Positions 1 to 8,907 are shown, counted from the stretch's first letter. The stretch: DNA of 64,000 nt from an uncultured Paracoccaceae bacterium (GCA_947500825.1 CANMTR010000002.1:1-64000), one strand, 5' to 3'. The notes: generated by a model not told the origin, from the sequence alone. Made by a program: numbers and translations.

Positions 1-194
1 CGGTATTCCTTCCGCCACCGCGTCAGCAGAGAACGCGAGAGCCCGTATCGGCGCGCCGTCGCCGAGCCCTGGCGGTGGCCGCGGAAGCTCTCCTCGACGA
101 TGCAGATCTTCTCCGCGTCGGAGCGGTCCCGACGCCGCCCGGTCTCGTCCGCAGAGAGGACCTCGAAATCCGAAATGATCTTAGAGCATGCCAT
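1..194 (-). mobile_element. IS66-type transposase OrfA, N-terminal part, cut by window edge
   Basis: Reading leftward from an ATG at 194, the frame stays open to the window edge for 64 codons. It contains [17 protein letters not shown] and a helix-turn-helix stretch ending [13 protein letters not shown], the pattern of IS66/IS3-type OrfA proteins that bind the element ends. The terminal inverted repeat is not recognisable between 195 and 335. There the sequence passes directly into the coding frame of the HNH gene, so the element end seems to have broken that gene. The family call rests on recalled motif similarity only. Confidence 0.55.
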
Positions 195-335
195 AGGGCA
201 TGATTTACGACTGGCATCTCACTCTCGGCCAGACGGCTCCCGCCGGAGGGATACGGTTCGGCGACCAAAGAAGAGCTAGCCCGCAAGCTTGCGGAGTATG
301 ACATTTCTGTCGTTGAATACTATAAGCAGATACTA

Positions 336-1076
336 ATGCGCTGGCCAAAGATGACCCTGACCAAGCATGGGATCATATCATATGAAAGAAGAGGCGCGGT
401 TTTTAGGCTTCTAAACATGCCTGAAACTCACTCTGAACTGCATGAGGCAATTAGCTTCTACGACGCCAAGATTGAAGAATGGATTGCGCGCAAACAGTCT
501 ACCGAACACAGCTCCCTTGGTCAGGCCTCCGTTCGATACCAAGTCCTTAAACAAGCTCACGGAAAATGTCAGCTTTGCGGAATACCCGCAGCTCTACGGC
601 CTATAGATATTGACCATATCGTTCCTCGATCGAAGGCTGATAAGCACGGCCGCGTGATAAAGGACGGCAAGCTCATCGACGTAAACGCGCCCGACAATCT
701 TCAGGCGCTCTGCTTTGTGTGCAATCGCTCTAAACGCAATGCGGACCAAACGGACTTTCGCCGAAAGCGCAAGCTGGTCCGCGATTTGGTCCCCGAGATG
801 ATAGAAAAGGAAGGACGCCGGCCTCGAATTCGAAACCTGATGGGCCAACATCTTAAGCAGGCCTTGGCAGAAAAACTGATTGAAGAGCACTCAGAATTTA
901 TAGCAGCAAGCACCAAGCACGAACGAGCCAGTGAGCTCGCGGATTTGATTGAAGTTGCACTCGCAATCGCTAAAGAATATGGATACTCGAAAGGCCAGAT
1001 CCTGGCACTGATGGAGAAGAAACGCGCAACACATGGAGCCTTTGAGCGTGGCTATTTTTACGAGGACGATCAATAG
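336..1076 (+). CDS. HNH endonuclease fused to MazG-like NTP pyrophosphohydrolase (5'-truncated)
   Basis: The first ATG gives 246 residues. Residues 78-81 and 126-129 are CxxC pairs around an HNH core (DH at 93-94, CN at 129-130), a zinc-braced HNH nuclease fold. Residues 146-241 begin KLVRDLVPEMIEK and carry EEHSEF and ELADLIE, the acidic helices of MazG/phosphoribosyl-ATP pyrophosphohydrolase-like enzymes. The same frame is open upstream from 204 with no ATG, GTG or TTG, and reads as a plausible amphipathic helix. The native N-terminus is therefore probably lost at the transposase junction. The gene converges on the DndD-like operon. Likely role (inference): DNA cleavage coupled to nucleotide-pool hydrolysis in phage defence. 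Whether it is still expressed is unknown. Confidence 0.72.
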   Translation: MRWPKMTLTKHGIISYERRGAVFRLLNMPETHSELHEAISFYDAKIEEWIARKQSTEHSSLGQASVRYQVLKQAHGKCQLCGIPAALRPIDIDHIVPRSKADKHGRVIKDGKLIDVNAPDNLQALCFVCNRSKRNADQTDFRRKRKLVRDLVPEMIEKEGRRPRIRNLMGQHLKQALAEKLIEEHSEFIAASTKHERASELADLIEVALAIAKEYGYSKGQILALMEKKRATHGAFERGYFYEDDQ

Positions 1077-1086
1077 CGTACTCGAA

Positions 1087-1114
1087 GAAGTAATTGAAAT
1101 ATCTCCGTTACTTC
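1087..1114. terminator. Possible hairpin between convergent genes
   Basis: GAAGTAA (1087-1093) and TTACTTC (1108-1114) form a perfect 7-bp inverted repeat with a 14-base loop. It lies between the convergent HNH-MazG gene and the end of the DndD-like operon. No T-run follows directly, so a terminator role is weak. Confidence 0.3.
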
Positions 1115-1157
1115 CGGCCGATGCCGATCGCCCTTCTAATTGCATTCATTTTTGTCG

Positions 1158-1604
1158 CTAAAAATTTGCCAATTCTGTGATGTCATCAAGCATCGTGTGC
1201 TCTTCCTCCTCTCGCTGAACAAGTGATAACAGGCCTTCGCGCCAGTCTTGTTTTCCATCCCAAATCTCGCGCTTCAAAATTTCGAGCCCACCGTTCGCAT
1301 ACTCTTCGAAACAGAGAACTCGAGCGGCCTCATTCGACGGCGCAATCATCTTGGGGTTATCCATTTCCTCAATTGCGAGGATGCTCATGATCGTGCGATC
1401 AAAGTCACCCCGGAAAACATCCAGATCGATCGGCTCAGAGCTCTTCTTAAACTCTTTTCGGTTTCCGCGCCTATATCCAAGGGCAGCAGCGAATACCATT
1501 GCGTCCTTGAAAGTTGGAAAGACACCTTTCTCCCTCAGCTCATTGAGCATGTCATCAAACTCAGCGGGTCGTCTAACTCTAGCGGCCAAGGTAGCCCTCC
1601 TCAA
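1158..1604 (-). CDS. Dnd system-associated protein 4-like
   Basis: A 148-residue protein, last gene of the five-gene minus-strand operon. Its N-terminal half (RRPAEFDDMLNELREKG, then FKDAMVFAAALGYRRG) matches my recollection of the small family annotated as Dnd system-associated protein 4, found beside phosphorothioation (dnd) clusters. No catalytic motif is visible. The C-terminal half is rich in Glu and Asp and may bind a partner. Its start overlaps the end of the DndD-like gene by 26 bases, which suggests translational coupling. The function of the family is not established. Confidence is good for the family and low for any role. Confidence 0.65.
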   Translation of the reverse strand: MRRATLAARVRRPAEFDDMLNELREKGVFPTFKDAMVFAAALGYRRGNRKEFKKSSEPIDLDVFRGDFDRTIMSILAIEEMDNPKMIAPSNEAARVLCFEEYANGGLEILKREIWDGKQDWREGLLSLVQREEEEHTMLDDITELANF

Positions 1605-3630
1605 TCTTTGTGAACTCCGGACCGTCGGTGCGCTTTACATAGCTGACATTTTCCTCACGGCCCGTTGATTTCGGTGCATGGTAAACAAGGCTGTACTCTC
1701 TTCCGATATAGGGCCGGCACTTCTCATCTACTTCCTTGCTCCACTGTGAGTTTGATGCGAAAATTACGACTTGGTCAGCAAGCTGCGGAATATGCTCTGC
1801 GATCTTTTCGCGATACTCGCGATCGAGAGCGCCGAAAGGCGAGTCCATAATGATGGGAAACACCCCACCCTTAAAAAATGATCCCTTAGCCTGCTTGCGT
1901 TCTTTTGCAAGGCTCACCAGGCTTGCAATGAAACTGAGACTGATGACCTGGTTTTCACCGGTGGATTTCTCGGATACGGGCTGCTTCCCTATACCAGGCA
2001 GGTCCTTGAAAATCTTGAGCGTGTAATCCGGATCGATTTCCGCATAAAAATCCTTACGCAGAATCGACTGAAAGGTTTCATTCACTCGTTCGGAAAGACG
2101 CTTGCGGGTTTCTTCGGCTAGCGCTTCATGTAAGCCATCCACAAGGCTCTTGCAGTCCTCCGCAAATTCCAGCCTGCGGCGCGCTACGTCCTCCTTCTCG
2201 GACTTGGATTTAACCTTCTCGATTTCCTTCCGAATCCCGGCCAGTTCCTCGTCATACTGCTTAATCGCATCACCGGCTTTAGCGATCTTTAGCTGCTCAT
2301 CGGCCTGAAGCCGGCCGAGCTCGGTACGACGTTCTTCCAAACGTTTCACATCTTCGATCTCTGAAGAACCGAGCGTACTGCTTATCTCATCGAGGGCCTG
2401 AGAAATTTCTTTCAGGCGCTGTTTGAGCTCGGCCTCTTTCGCTGACCAACCCGTAATCTGTTTATAGAGACGTTCTCGCTCCCGTGGCATCGCCCGCAGG
2501 TTGCTCACTGTCTCCGTAAAGGCGGCCTCGAGGTCCTCACCCGTCGCCCGGTCCCGGTATGCTTCTACGGCTTTTCTTTGTGCTGTGCCCTCTGTGAGCT
2601 CACTTCCACAGATGCAGGTCCCTTCGTGCAGCAGGTCATCGACAAAGGTACGCCGTATCTTGTAGGGCAGCTCACCGCGGCGGCGGCAATCCTCAAGCTT
2701 TTCCGATACTGAGGTGATACTGTCTTTCAGGAACGCGAGGGCGCCGCTCTGCGCAATAACCTCCATCCGTGCCTGGCGAAGCTCCTCGAGATCGTCCTTA
2801 ACGCTCTGGTTCTCATTCTCCAGTGAGCGGCGCTGTTCCGCTTTGGCCTTGACGTCGGCGATCTCCTCATATGCCGCATTGATCGCGTCAATTTCGTTCT
2901 GGTAGCCGACGCGGTTCACCTCGGCTATCTCCCTGGCCTCCTCGTGCCGCTTGCGTTCATCAACGGCTTTTTCCTGACGCGAGAGCAGCCCCCGGTAATC
3001 AGAAGAAGCCGTTTCGCTCGCCTCTTTCCGGAGGTCCTTGATCACGAGCCGGCCTAGATGGTCGCTCGCCCGCTCGACAATCTCCAAACCCATCAAGGTT
3101 CGTATGGCATCACGGATCTCACCGGCGGCCGAAACGTTCGCCAACTTCTCGATCCGCTCACCATTGAAGAAGAAATACGAGTGCATCTTCTCGGGGATGA
3201 GTTGGTTAATCTGACTCGAAGGATTTTGCGAGCGTTGGAATTTCCCGCTGGCGTCCACCCAAGTCAAGCTTGGCACGGACTTTCCGATGGCCTCGGCCTC
3301 CAGTCCCTCTCCTGTTCGCCGGTACTCCTGCTTCCTACTGACTGTGTAGACCGCTCCCTCGTGTTCAAATTCCAGCTCAAGAAACAGTTCTGCAATTTCA
3401 CCGGGCTTTGTCTGCGAGAGTGCGAGCTCATTTAGTATCGTCTGCTCGCCAGTGTCGAAATCAGTATGGCCGTATAGAACCCACTTAAAGGCGTTCAGCA
3501 AGGACGTCTTGCCCGCACCATTCTCCCCGTGAATAACTGTGATGCGTGTTTGATCATCAACCTCGAATTTCAGCACACAGTCGCCATGAAACTGTCGAAA
3601 ATTTCGAAGCAGAAGGCGTTTGATTCTCAT
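1579..3630 (-). CDS. DndD-like SMC/RecF-type ATPase
   Basis: A 683-residue SMC-like ATPase. The Walker A motif GENGAGKT is at residues 35-42. Long heptad-rich coiled-coil arms flank a hook-like turn with TCICGSEL, a Cys pair that may bind zinc or dimerise. The C-terminal head has a signature-like STGENQVISLS and a Walker B/D-loop IIMDSPFGALD. This is the layout of DndD, the ATPase of DNA phosphorothioation systems, and of RecF/Rad50-like proteins. dndA, dndC and dndB are absent here, so the protein may serve a modification-independent system. The gene overlaps the 63-residue gene upstream by 4 bases (ATGA) and the following small gene by 26. GC content is clearly lower than in the prophage. 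Confidence 0.75.
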   Translation of the reverse strand: MRIKRLLLRNFRQFHGDCVLKFEVDDQTRITVIHGENGAGKTSLLNAFKWVLYGHTDFDTGEQTILNELALSQTKPGEIAELFLELEFEHEGAVYTVSRKQEYRRTGEGLEAEAIGKSVPSLTWVDASGKFQRSQNPSSQINQLIPEKMHSYFFFNGERIEKLANVSAAGEIRDAIRTLMGLEIVERASDHLGRLVIKDLRKEASETASSDYRGLLSRQEKAVDERKRHEEAREIAEVNRVGYQNEIDAINAAYEEIADVKAKAEQRRSLENENQSVKDDLEELRQARMEVIAQSGALAFLKDSITSVSEKLEDCRRRGELPYKIRRTFVDDLLHEGTCICGSELTEGTAQRKAVEAYRDRATGEDLEAAFTETVSNLRAMPRERERLYKQITGWSAKEAELKQRLKEISQALDEISSTLGSSEIEDVKRLEERRTELGRLQADEQLKIAKAGDAIKQYDEELAGIRKEIEKVKSKSEKEDVARRRLEFAEDCKSLVDGLHEALAEETRKRLSERVNETFQSILRKDFYAEIDPDYTLKIFKDLPGIGKQPVSEKSTGENQVISLSFIASLVSLAKERKQAKGSFFKGGVFPIIMDSPFGALDREYREKIAEHIPQLADQVVIFASNSQWSKEVDEKCRPYIGREYSLVYHAPKSTGREENVSYVKRTDGPEFTKIEEGYLGR

Positions 3631-3818
3631 TTCTTAACCTCCCGCTCGATTAATTGCTTGATACGCTGCGCAATTTCCTTCTCAACGCTACCCGCTGAAC
3701 TTAGATTGCGGTAACTTTGATACTCGTGCTCGATTTCGAGTATCTCATTAACCGTCGTTCTCACACGTGGCGACGCTGCTTTCAATATATCGCGAGGGGA
3801 GAGATTATCACTGCTCAT
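3627..3818 (-). CDS. Small protein of the DndD-like operon
   Basis: A 63-residue, highly charged, probably all-helical protein (RIKQLIEREVKK at the C-terminus). Its stop codon overlaps the start of the DndD-like ATPase (ATGA), and it lies 54 bases after the helicase gene. Small genes at this position in DndD-like loci are annotated, as I recall, as DNA modification system-associated small proteins. No catalytic motif can be seen. It is most likely a structural or regulatory partner of the ATPase. Its conserved position and tight overlap argue that it is a real gene despite its size. Confidence 0.6.
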   Translation of the reverse strand: MSSDNLSPRDILKAASPRVRTTVNEILEIEHEYQSYRNLSSAGSVEKEIAQRIKQLIEREVKK

Positions 3819-3872
3819 CTGCCCGCAGTCCTTTCTTTGCGTAAGTGTCAGTATTCGAGAGACATTTCGCGC

Positions 3873-5972
3873 TTAATAGTCAAGAAGCCTGAGTTTCTCC
3901 TTGACAAGACGTATCTTCGATAGGGCCTCTCCGTGGTTCTCCGCAAGTTCCGCGAACTCATTGAATCTTGACAGCTCCCGACGCATGAGGGACCGCTCCA
4001 CGCTCGAGACACCCTTATCCTCAAGGATTTCGGGACGTGGTGTAATGATAAAATCATAGATTGACGCGCGGTCCTTACCTGGAAATCTCCGCAAGACGCG
4101 GCCGCGGCGCTGTATGAATTCCTTTGGGTTGGTTGAAGAGGCAAGGATGTAGGCTGTCTCCGTCATGGGGACATCCACACCCTCGTCCAGGCATCGAATG
4201 GCCAGTAGAACCTGGAGATCGCCGGCTGCGAACTGTTCCAACAGACGGCTTCGCTCGTCGTTGCTTTCTTCCGATGTGAATTTATTCGCACGAAGCCCCA
4301 GCCCTGAACCAATCCGCTCAAGAGCTGTATCGATATATCTCTTCTCTTCTTCCTTGCTATCGCCGCAATATACGAGCGTATGATGCGCTTCCCCCTGCTC
4401 CTTCAACAGGCCGAGCAGCGCAGGGAGCTTGCTTTTCGCCTTGCCGATTAGCCGCGCACGGCGGATCAGGAGTTTCTTGAGAGCCTCGCTGCCGTCTTTG
4501 TCATCAGGCTTTTCTCCTTGCGCAAAGAGCTTGCTGATTTGTAGGGAGAGCTCATCATATTCCAGCTGCTCCTCATCATCAAAATGAACGAGAACCGGAT
4601 AGTAGAAGTAGCGGCAAAGGAACCCACCTTCGATAGCTCTATCGAGCCCAAACTCCAGTACGGTCTCACCGAAGTACTTTTTGAGCTCGGCCGATCCCTC
4701 TTCGTCCCCGGCGCGATCTGGCGTCGCAGAAAGTCCAAGTCGAAAATTGGCATTCCAAGGCAAGGAAGCAAGAGCGTTTCGCGCTCCCAGGTTATGCATT
4801 TCGTCACCGACAAAAAGTAGATGACCTGGCGCCTGCTCGATTAGCCCCTGAAAGGGCTTGTCGCGCAGAGATGCATTCACAACAATGAACATGCCGTGCC
4901 GCTTCACCTTGGCACGGAGATCGTTGAAAAGGCCCTGCGCCTCATTCATCCAGCGCATGACTCCACCATAACACAGGACGGGCTCGTACCCGAACTCTCT
5001 GGCCTCCTTGGCCCACTGCTCGGCGAGATGTTGGTATGGCACAGCGATGATGGTTAGAAGCTCTCCTCGCTTTTTCATCACATAATCATTCAGGCGGGTT
5101 ACGGCCGTGAGTGCTGTCACCGTCTTGCCGGTACCCGTTGCCATGTGAAGAATACCTTTCCCGTTATTCTTGAACCAGTTCCTGATGCCCTCTTCCTGAT
5201 AGTCGCGAAGCCGGCCGTCTTTCAAGAAGTGCGGCGGAACACGTGGAGAGTGGGCCTCCTTTTCTGGAGATGAGTCGAGAAAGAGATCATAGTGCCGTGA
5301 GGATCGGCGCGCCTGCTCAACGAAAGCGCTTAGATCGGCTTCTCTTGGGTCGTGTACTGCGAGGTTCGGGTCCTGGCCCTGCCACATGCGCTCAAAGGAC
5401 GCTTCGATGGCATCGTTGCGCTGCTCACTTTCTTCAGAATACCAATCGCAAAAGACGCTAAAAGCCTCCCAATTGGTGCGCGCGCCGCCCGTCAGATTGT
5501 ATGAGCCCAAAAACCCAACGCGGTTTCCTTCATCATCGCTGAACTGCCCCTGCTTCGCGTGCATAATGCCCGAAAGCCGGTTGCGTGGGATACCGATCTT
5601 GAAGGTAAGGACTTCGTCGATAATCAGCCATCCCAAGGCTTCACGCGTACGCTGGGTCAGGCCAGAAAATAGTTCATGATAGGAGCGAGAGATAACTTCC
5701 CGAATGCGCTCTTCCCGGCAGGCGCCATTGTCGGCGAGCACCCTGAAGTCATCTTCCGTGAGTTCGGGCGAGATGATCCAGCGCGCCCTTCCGCCGCGCA
5801 AAGCAAACTCTGCCATCCCATGCGCGGCATCCCGTAGCCATGCGGTACTGAAATAACCGACTGCGACGTCGTAGGTGAACGCCCGCTCAAGGACAGGATC
5901 GAAAAATTCAGCGATGGGATCGTGCTCGCTGGTCGTCACATAGAAGGGTAGAGAGATATCCTTCAGGCTCAC
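3873..5972 (-). CDS. PLD-like nuclease / DEAD-box superfamily 2 helicase
   Basis: A 699-residue protein with two modules. Residues 1-200 resemble a phospholipase D-type nuclease domain: VAVGYFS near 37, a HAK at 138-140 and GSYNLT at 156-161. The second HKD motif is not evident, as is common when this domain precedes a helicase. Residues 250-690 form an SF2 helicase with GTGKT at 280-284, DEMH at 390-393, GLSATPDR, and the motif VI QRRGRVLRR. Similar proteins are annotated as restriction enzymes of DNA phosphorothioation systems. It starts 3 bases after the stop of the sigma-like gene. Likely role (inference): ATP-driven DNA unwinding or translocation with cleavage of foreign DNA. Confidence 0.75.
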   Translation of the reverse strand: MSLKDISLPFYVTTSEHDPIAEFFDPVLERAFTYDVAVGYFSTAWLRDAAHGMAEFALRGGRARWIISPELTEDDFRVLADNGACREERIREVISRSYHELFSGLTQRTREALGWLIIDEVLTFKIGIPRNRLSGIMHAKQGQFSDDEGNRVGFLGSYNLTGGARTNWEAFSVFCDWYSEESEQRNDAIEASFERMWQGQDPNLAVHDPREADLSAFVEQARRSSRHYDLFLDSSPEKEAHSPRVPPHFLKDGRLRDYQEEGIRNWFKNNGKGILHMATGTGKTVTALTAVTRLNDYVMKKRGELLTIIAVPYQHLAEQWAKEAREFGYEPVLCYGGVMRWMNEAQGLFNDLRAKVKRHGMFIVVNASLRDKPFQGLIEQAPGHLLFVGDEMHNLGARNALASLPWNANFRLGLSATPDRAGDEEGSAELKKYFGETVLEFGLDRAIEGGFLCRYFYYPVLVHFDDEEQLEYDELSLQISKLFAQGEKPDDKDGSEALKKLLIRRARLIGKAKSKLPALLGLLKEQGEAHHTLVYCGDSKEEEKRYIDTALERIGSGLGLRANKFTSEESNDERSRLLEQFAAGDLQVLLAIRCLDEGVDVPMTETAYILASSTNPKEFIQRRGRVLRRFPGKDRASIYDFIITPRPEILEDKGVSSVERSLMRRELSRFNEFAELAENHGEALSKIRLVKEKLRLLDY

Positions 5973-5974
5973 GC

Positions 5975-8803
5975 TCAGACCCCGAAGTCACCTAGCAGCT
6001 TATCGAGGATTTCGTCCTCACTGCTTGTATCGTTGTTTGCGGCAATGGGGTGTTTCAGGTATGGGTCCAGATCAGTGAAGTCCGACGCCCCGTGGAGCGC
6101 CAGGAAATCCCTCAGCCTTCCTAGACCACCGTCTGTCCCTATCCCCTCATCAAGCGCGACGTCTCGAGCTTCAAGATATACAGAAACTTCTGGCGGCTCT
6201 TCGCGCAGGTGGACGACATCTCCTTTGATCTCGAAGTCCTTGTACCCTGACAAAAAACCCTTGAGCGGGCGCGTGTGATACTCCCCGAAGATCGGGGCGA
6301 TCAGCTCGGCAAGCGCAAGTGCAGACCTTGGTCCGGGAGACAGCGCGAGACAGCAGCTGGTGTGGAGCTGCTGCTGACGCTGTTCGTCTCCGAACACTCG
6401 GCCGGTCAGATCATAGTGTCCGCGTCCAACGGACACGGCGAGTGGAGAGTTATCGAGACTGGTTGCGATCGAAGTCAAGAAGGTGTCGCGCCGTCCCTCC
6501 AGCGCTTCAGCAATCTCTTCCAGCGAGAGCGCCCGACCCGCTTCGGAGAGCACCGCGATGATTTCCTCATTTAGTCCCAAGAAACCTTGGCCGGACGAGA
6601 AGTTGGTCAGGCCGACCATCAAGCCTCGCCTGACATCGAACCTTTCATCGTCCTGCAGAATTCCCAGCAGCATATAGTAGTCAAACTGGGTACCGTATTG
6701 CTCCGTTGCCCCCTGGAAGTGCTCTGAGAAAAGGATCTTGACGCTCACAAATTCACCGCGGACTGTCAAAGCGTCATGAACCGTATTCCTGATGGTTTCG
6801 ATATCCTCTTCGCTCAGATTAACGTTTTCGTAGAGATCGTAAGTTCCACGTGCAACAATAAGTACTTCCTCAAGGCCACCGAGCACTGATCCAATTTGCT
6901 GAATACTATCATCTTTGCCGAAAATCTCGTGATTTAGTGCCCTTATCCCCTTGCAGTGAAGTGCGTGTCCAGCTTTACGCAGAATAAGAATATATCGTGC
7001 CGACGCGGGCAGCCGCGGCGCTGAGGCTATGAGATCATCTTCAATGGTCGCATCAAAACTATCTGCGAGCTCCGCTCTTGTCCCGTCAAGCGTGAGATCG
7101 GGAAAATGCTCCGCTACACTGGAGACGCGAATTGGCAAGGATTGTCTCAACACGGCATCGACTAAACGCTGCCGAACCGAGCCCGCAAGGATTTCTGGCT
7201 CTTCCGGCAACTCAAGCATATAGCGTTCAAGTATCCATCCTGCTTCAGTCTGGACACTCTCACTCTCCAGAAACTGCTTGACTCCACCATAAGATATGTC
7301 AATCGCCAAGCGCTGTCCGGGTGTAAGGCTTTTTGCAGCAGAACCTATCTGCTCATCGGTAATGATCTTGCGGTTAGAAAATATGAGGTCGATAGTGTCT
7401 TCCGACTCTAAGGCTGCGGAAAGCGCCTTCGTCACTTTTTTGTTGCGCATCTTGCGCAGAGCTTTTGCTTCGATCTGACGGATGCGCTCTCGTGTAACGC
7501 CGTGGTCACCGGATATGCGCTCAAGTGTTTCAGGCTCGCCACCGTCTAGGGCGTAACGTCGCTTTATTACTTCCTGCTCACGGGCAGTGAGTTCAGCCAA
7601 GACACGTGGCATGATCTGGCTGATCGAAGCACCCCAGACTGCTGCAGGGTCTGACTTACTCAGCGCGGAAAGGTCGACAGCCTCCAAAGCGAGGACTGCG
7701 GCTAACTCTTGTTTTCTTAAAGGGCGCTGCTCAAGCACTTGCCTGACAATCGGGATACACTCTTCACTGATCCCGAGGGCTTTGACGCGTTCCGCCACAA
7801 TGTCGTCAGTGATACGCGCCAACTCCTGTAGCGACTTGCGCCCACAGTTCTTTTGTTTTCCTAGATGGTGGAGCATATCGCCAAAAGCGCTGAGGAACTC
7901 CAAAAACGGAACGGGATCTTCCGAATACGTATTCAGAAGTAGATTTTTCAGACGAACTGAAGGATAGCGGTCCAGGATTTCATCGGGGAAAAGTAACCCC
8001 TGGTAGAGGCGCTGCGCGGCCTCATGCGCCCGCTGTCTTTCAGCGCTGTCGTCGAGCTCCTCAGCAGAGCTATCCGAAGGGACACTATTCGTGAAACCAA
8101 TTCCTCCAGAGGCGAAAGCTTCCACAACAAGCTCATGCAGCTCGGAGACAGACTTTCTGCCGAGGTTCTGAACGTGTTTTTGGAAATAGACGCGTGCCTG
8201 CTCTGGATCACGCATGTAGTCGGCCACAGTGTCTATAGGAAGTTCCTTCGCGCCGCCAATCGCGTTGCGAAGACGCACAGAGCATTCGCTCTCTGCGACA
8301 AGGTCCTTGATCTTGATCTCGGGCGCGGAGGCGACCTCCGGTAGTGGGCCTGGTACTCTGTCTTGGTCGGATGCGCGCTCTACGCGCGCCTCGATACTAT
8401 GTTGTTCGAACGTCTCCTGCCGAGCCATCGATCCCATCAGGTGTGAGCTGCCCTCCGAGACCCTGCTCCCAGGGCGCTCCTCCATCAAAGCCTTTTCCAG
8501 GTTCTGCACAGTGGCCTGATCGACCTCGTCGACGGCTTCCGCATGCCTTGTCAGCAGGAGGGGGTCGTTCTCCTCAACCAGCTTTGTCCGGCTTGGCTCT
8601 TCGACATGGCTTGAGTCAGCGCTTGGCTCCTGAGGGCGCCTCTCGTCGAGCCCAGGTTCTAAACGCGGCATCGGCTCCGCAGCCGTCGACTCATCGCCGC
8701 GCTGATCTGCACTTGGTACGGCTGCCGGACTCGGTTCCCGCCTCGAAAACGATGTCGGAGACTGGAACAAGCTTGATAATTTCTTGGCGAAGGCTGACAG
8801 CAT
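5975..8803 (-). CDS. Large protein with RNAP alpha-CTD-like and sigma region 4-like domains
   Basis: A 942-residue protein, first gene of the island operon. Residues 1-160 are low-complexity and charged. Two segments (about 165-225 and 280-335) contain NLGRKSVSELHELV and NCGRKSLQELARI, like the helix-hairpin-helix of the RNA polymerase alpha C-terminal domain. Residues 400-453 are a clear sigma-70 region 4: LTAREQEVIKRRYALDGG, then VTRERIRQIEAKALRKMR. The last 480 residues are unassigned and look like a chain of helical or winged domains. It lacks sigma region 2, so it is not a normal sigma factor. Possible roles (inference): autoregulator of the operon, DNA-recognition subunit, or sensor of phage takeover of the polymerase. 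Confidence 0.65.
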   Translation of the reverse strand: MLSAFAKKLSSLFQSPTSFSRREPSPAAVPSADQRGDESTAAEPMPRLEPGLDERRPQEPSADSSHVEEPSRTKLVEENDPLLLTRHAEAVDEVDQATVQNLEKALMEERPGSRVSEGSSHLMGSMARQETFEQHSIEARVERASDQDRVPGPLPEVASAPEIKIKDLVAESECSVRLRNAIGGAKELPIDTVADYMRDPEQARVYFQKHVQNLGRKSVSELHELVVEAFASGGIGFTNSVPSDSSAEELDDSAERQRAHEAAQRLYQGLLFPDEILDRYPSVRLKNLLLNTYSEDPVPFLEFLSAFGDMLHHLGKQKNCGRKSLQELARITDDIVAERVKALGISEECIPIVRQVLEQRPLRKQELAAVLALEAVDLSALSKSDPAAVWGASISQIMPRVLAELTAREQEVIKRRYALDGGEPETLERISGDHGVTRERIRQIEAKALRKMRNKKVTKALSAALESEDTIDLIFSNRKIITDEQIGSAAKSLTPGQRLAIDISYGGVKQFLESESVQTEAGWILERYMLELPEEPEILAGSVRQRLVDAVLRQSLPIRVSSVAEHFPDLTLDGTRAELADSFDATIEDDLIASAPRLPASARYILILRKAGHALHCKGIRALNHEIFGKDDSIQQIGSVLGGLEEVLIVARGTYDLYENVNLSEEDIETIRNTVHDALTVRGEFVSVKILFSEHFQGATEQYGTQFDYYMLLGILQDDERFDVRRGLMVGLTNFSSGQGFLGLNEEIIAVLSEAGRALSLEEIAEALEGRRDTFLTSIATSLDNSPLAVSVGRGHYDLTGRVFGDEQRQQQLHTSCCLALSPGPRSALALAELIAPIFGEYHTRPLKGFLSGYKDFEIKGDVVHLREEPPEVSVYLEARDVALDEGIGTDGGLGRLRDFLALHGASDFTDLDPYLKHPIAANNDTSSEDEILDKLLGDFGV

Positions 8804-8864
8804 GGATACTAAGTTGCTACCTTTTTGTTTTTTCGTGCCTTCTCAGCGCGGGTTGTGCTTCGGT

Positions 8865-8893
8865 AAGTTATCTGACATCGATTTGTGCGTAAA
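8865..8893 (-). promoter_or_regulatory. Candidate promoter of the defence operon
   Basis: On the minus strand TTTACG (8888-8893) and TAACTT (8865-8870) are spaced by 17 bases and lie about 60 bases upstream of the ATG at 8803. This is the only sigma-70-like pair seen between the prophage edge and the operon. Both hexamers match the consensus imperfectly. Confidence 0.35.
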
Positions 8894-8907
8894 CCTTCAG
8901 CGTGGCG

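Noticed and set aside
8340-8892. 182-codon plus-strand frame opposite the sigma-like gene start
   Set aside because: It is a shadow of the N-terminal low-complexity part of the 942-residue protein.
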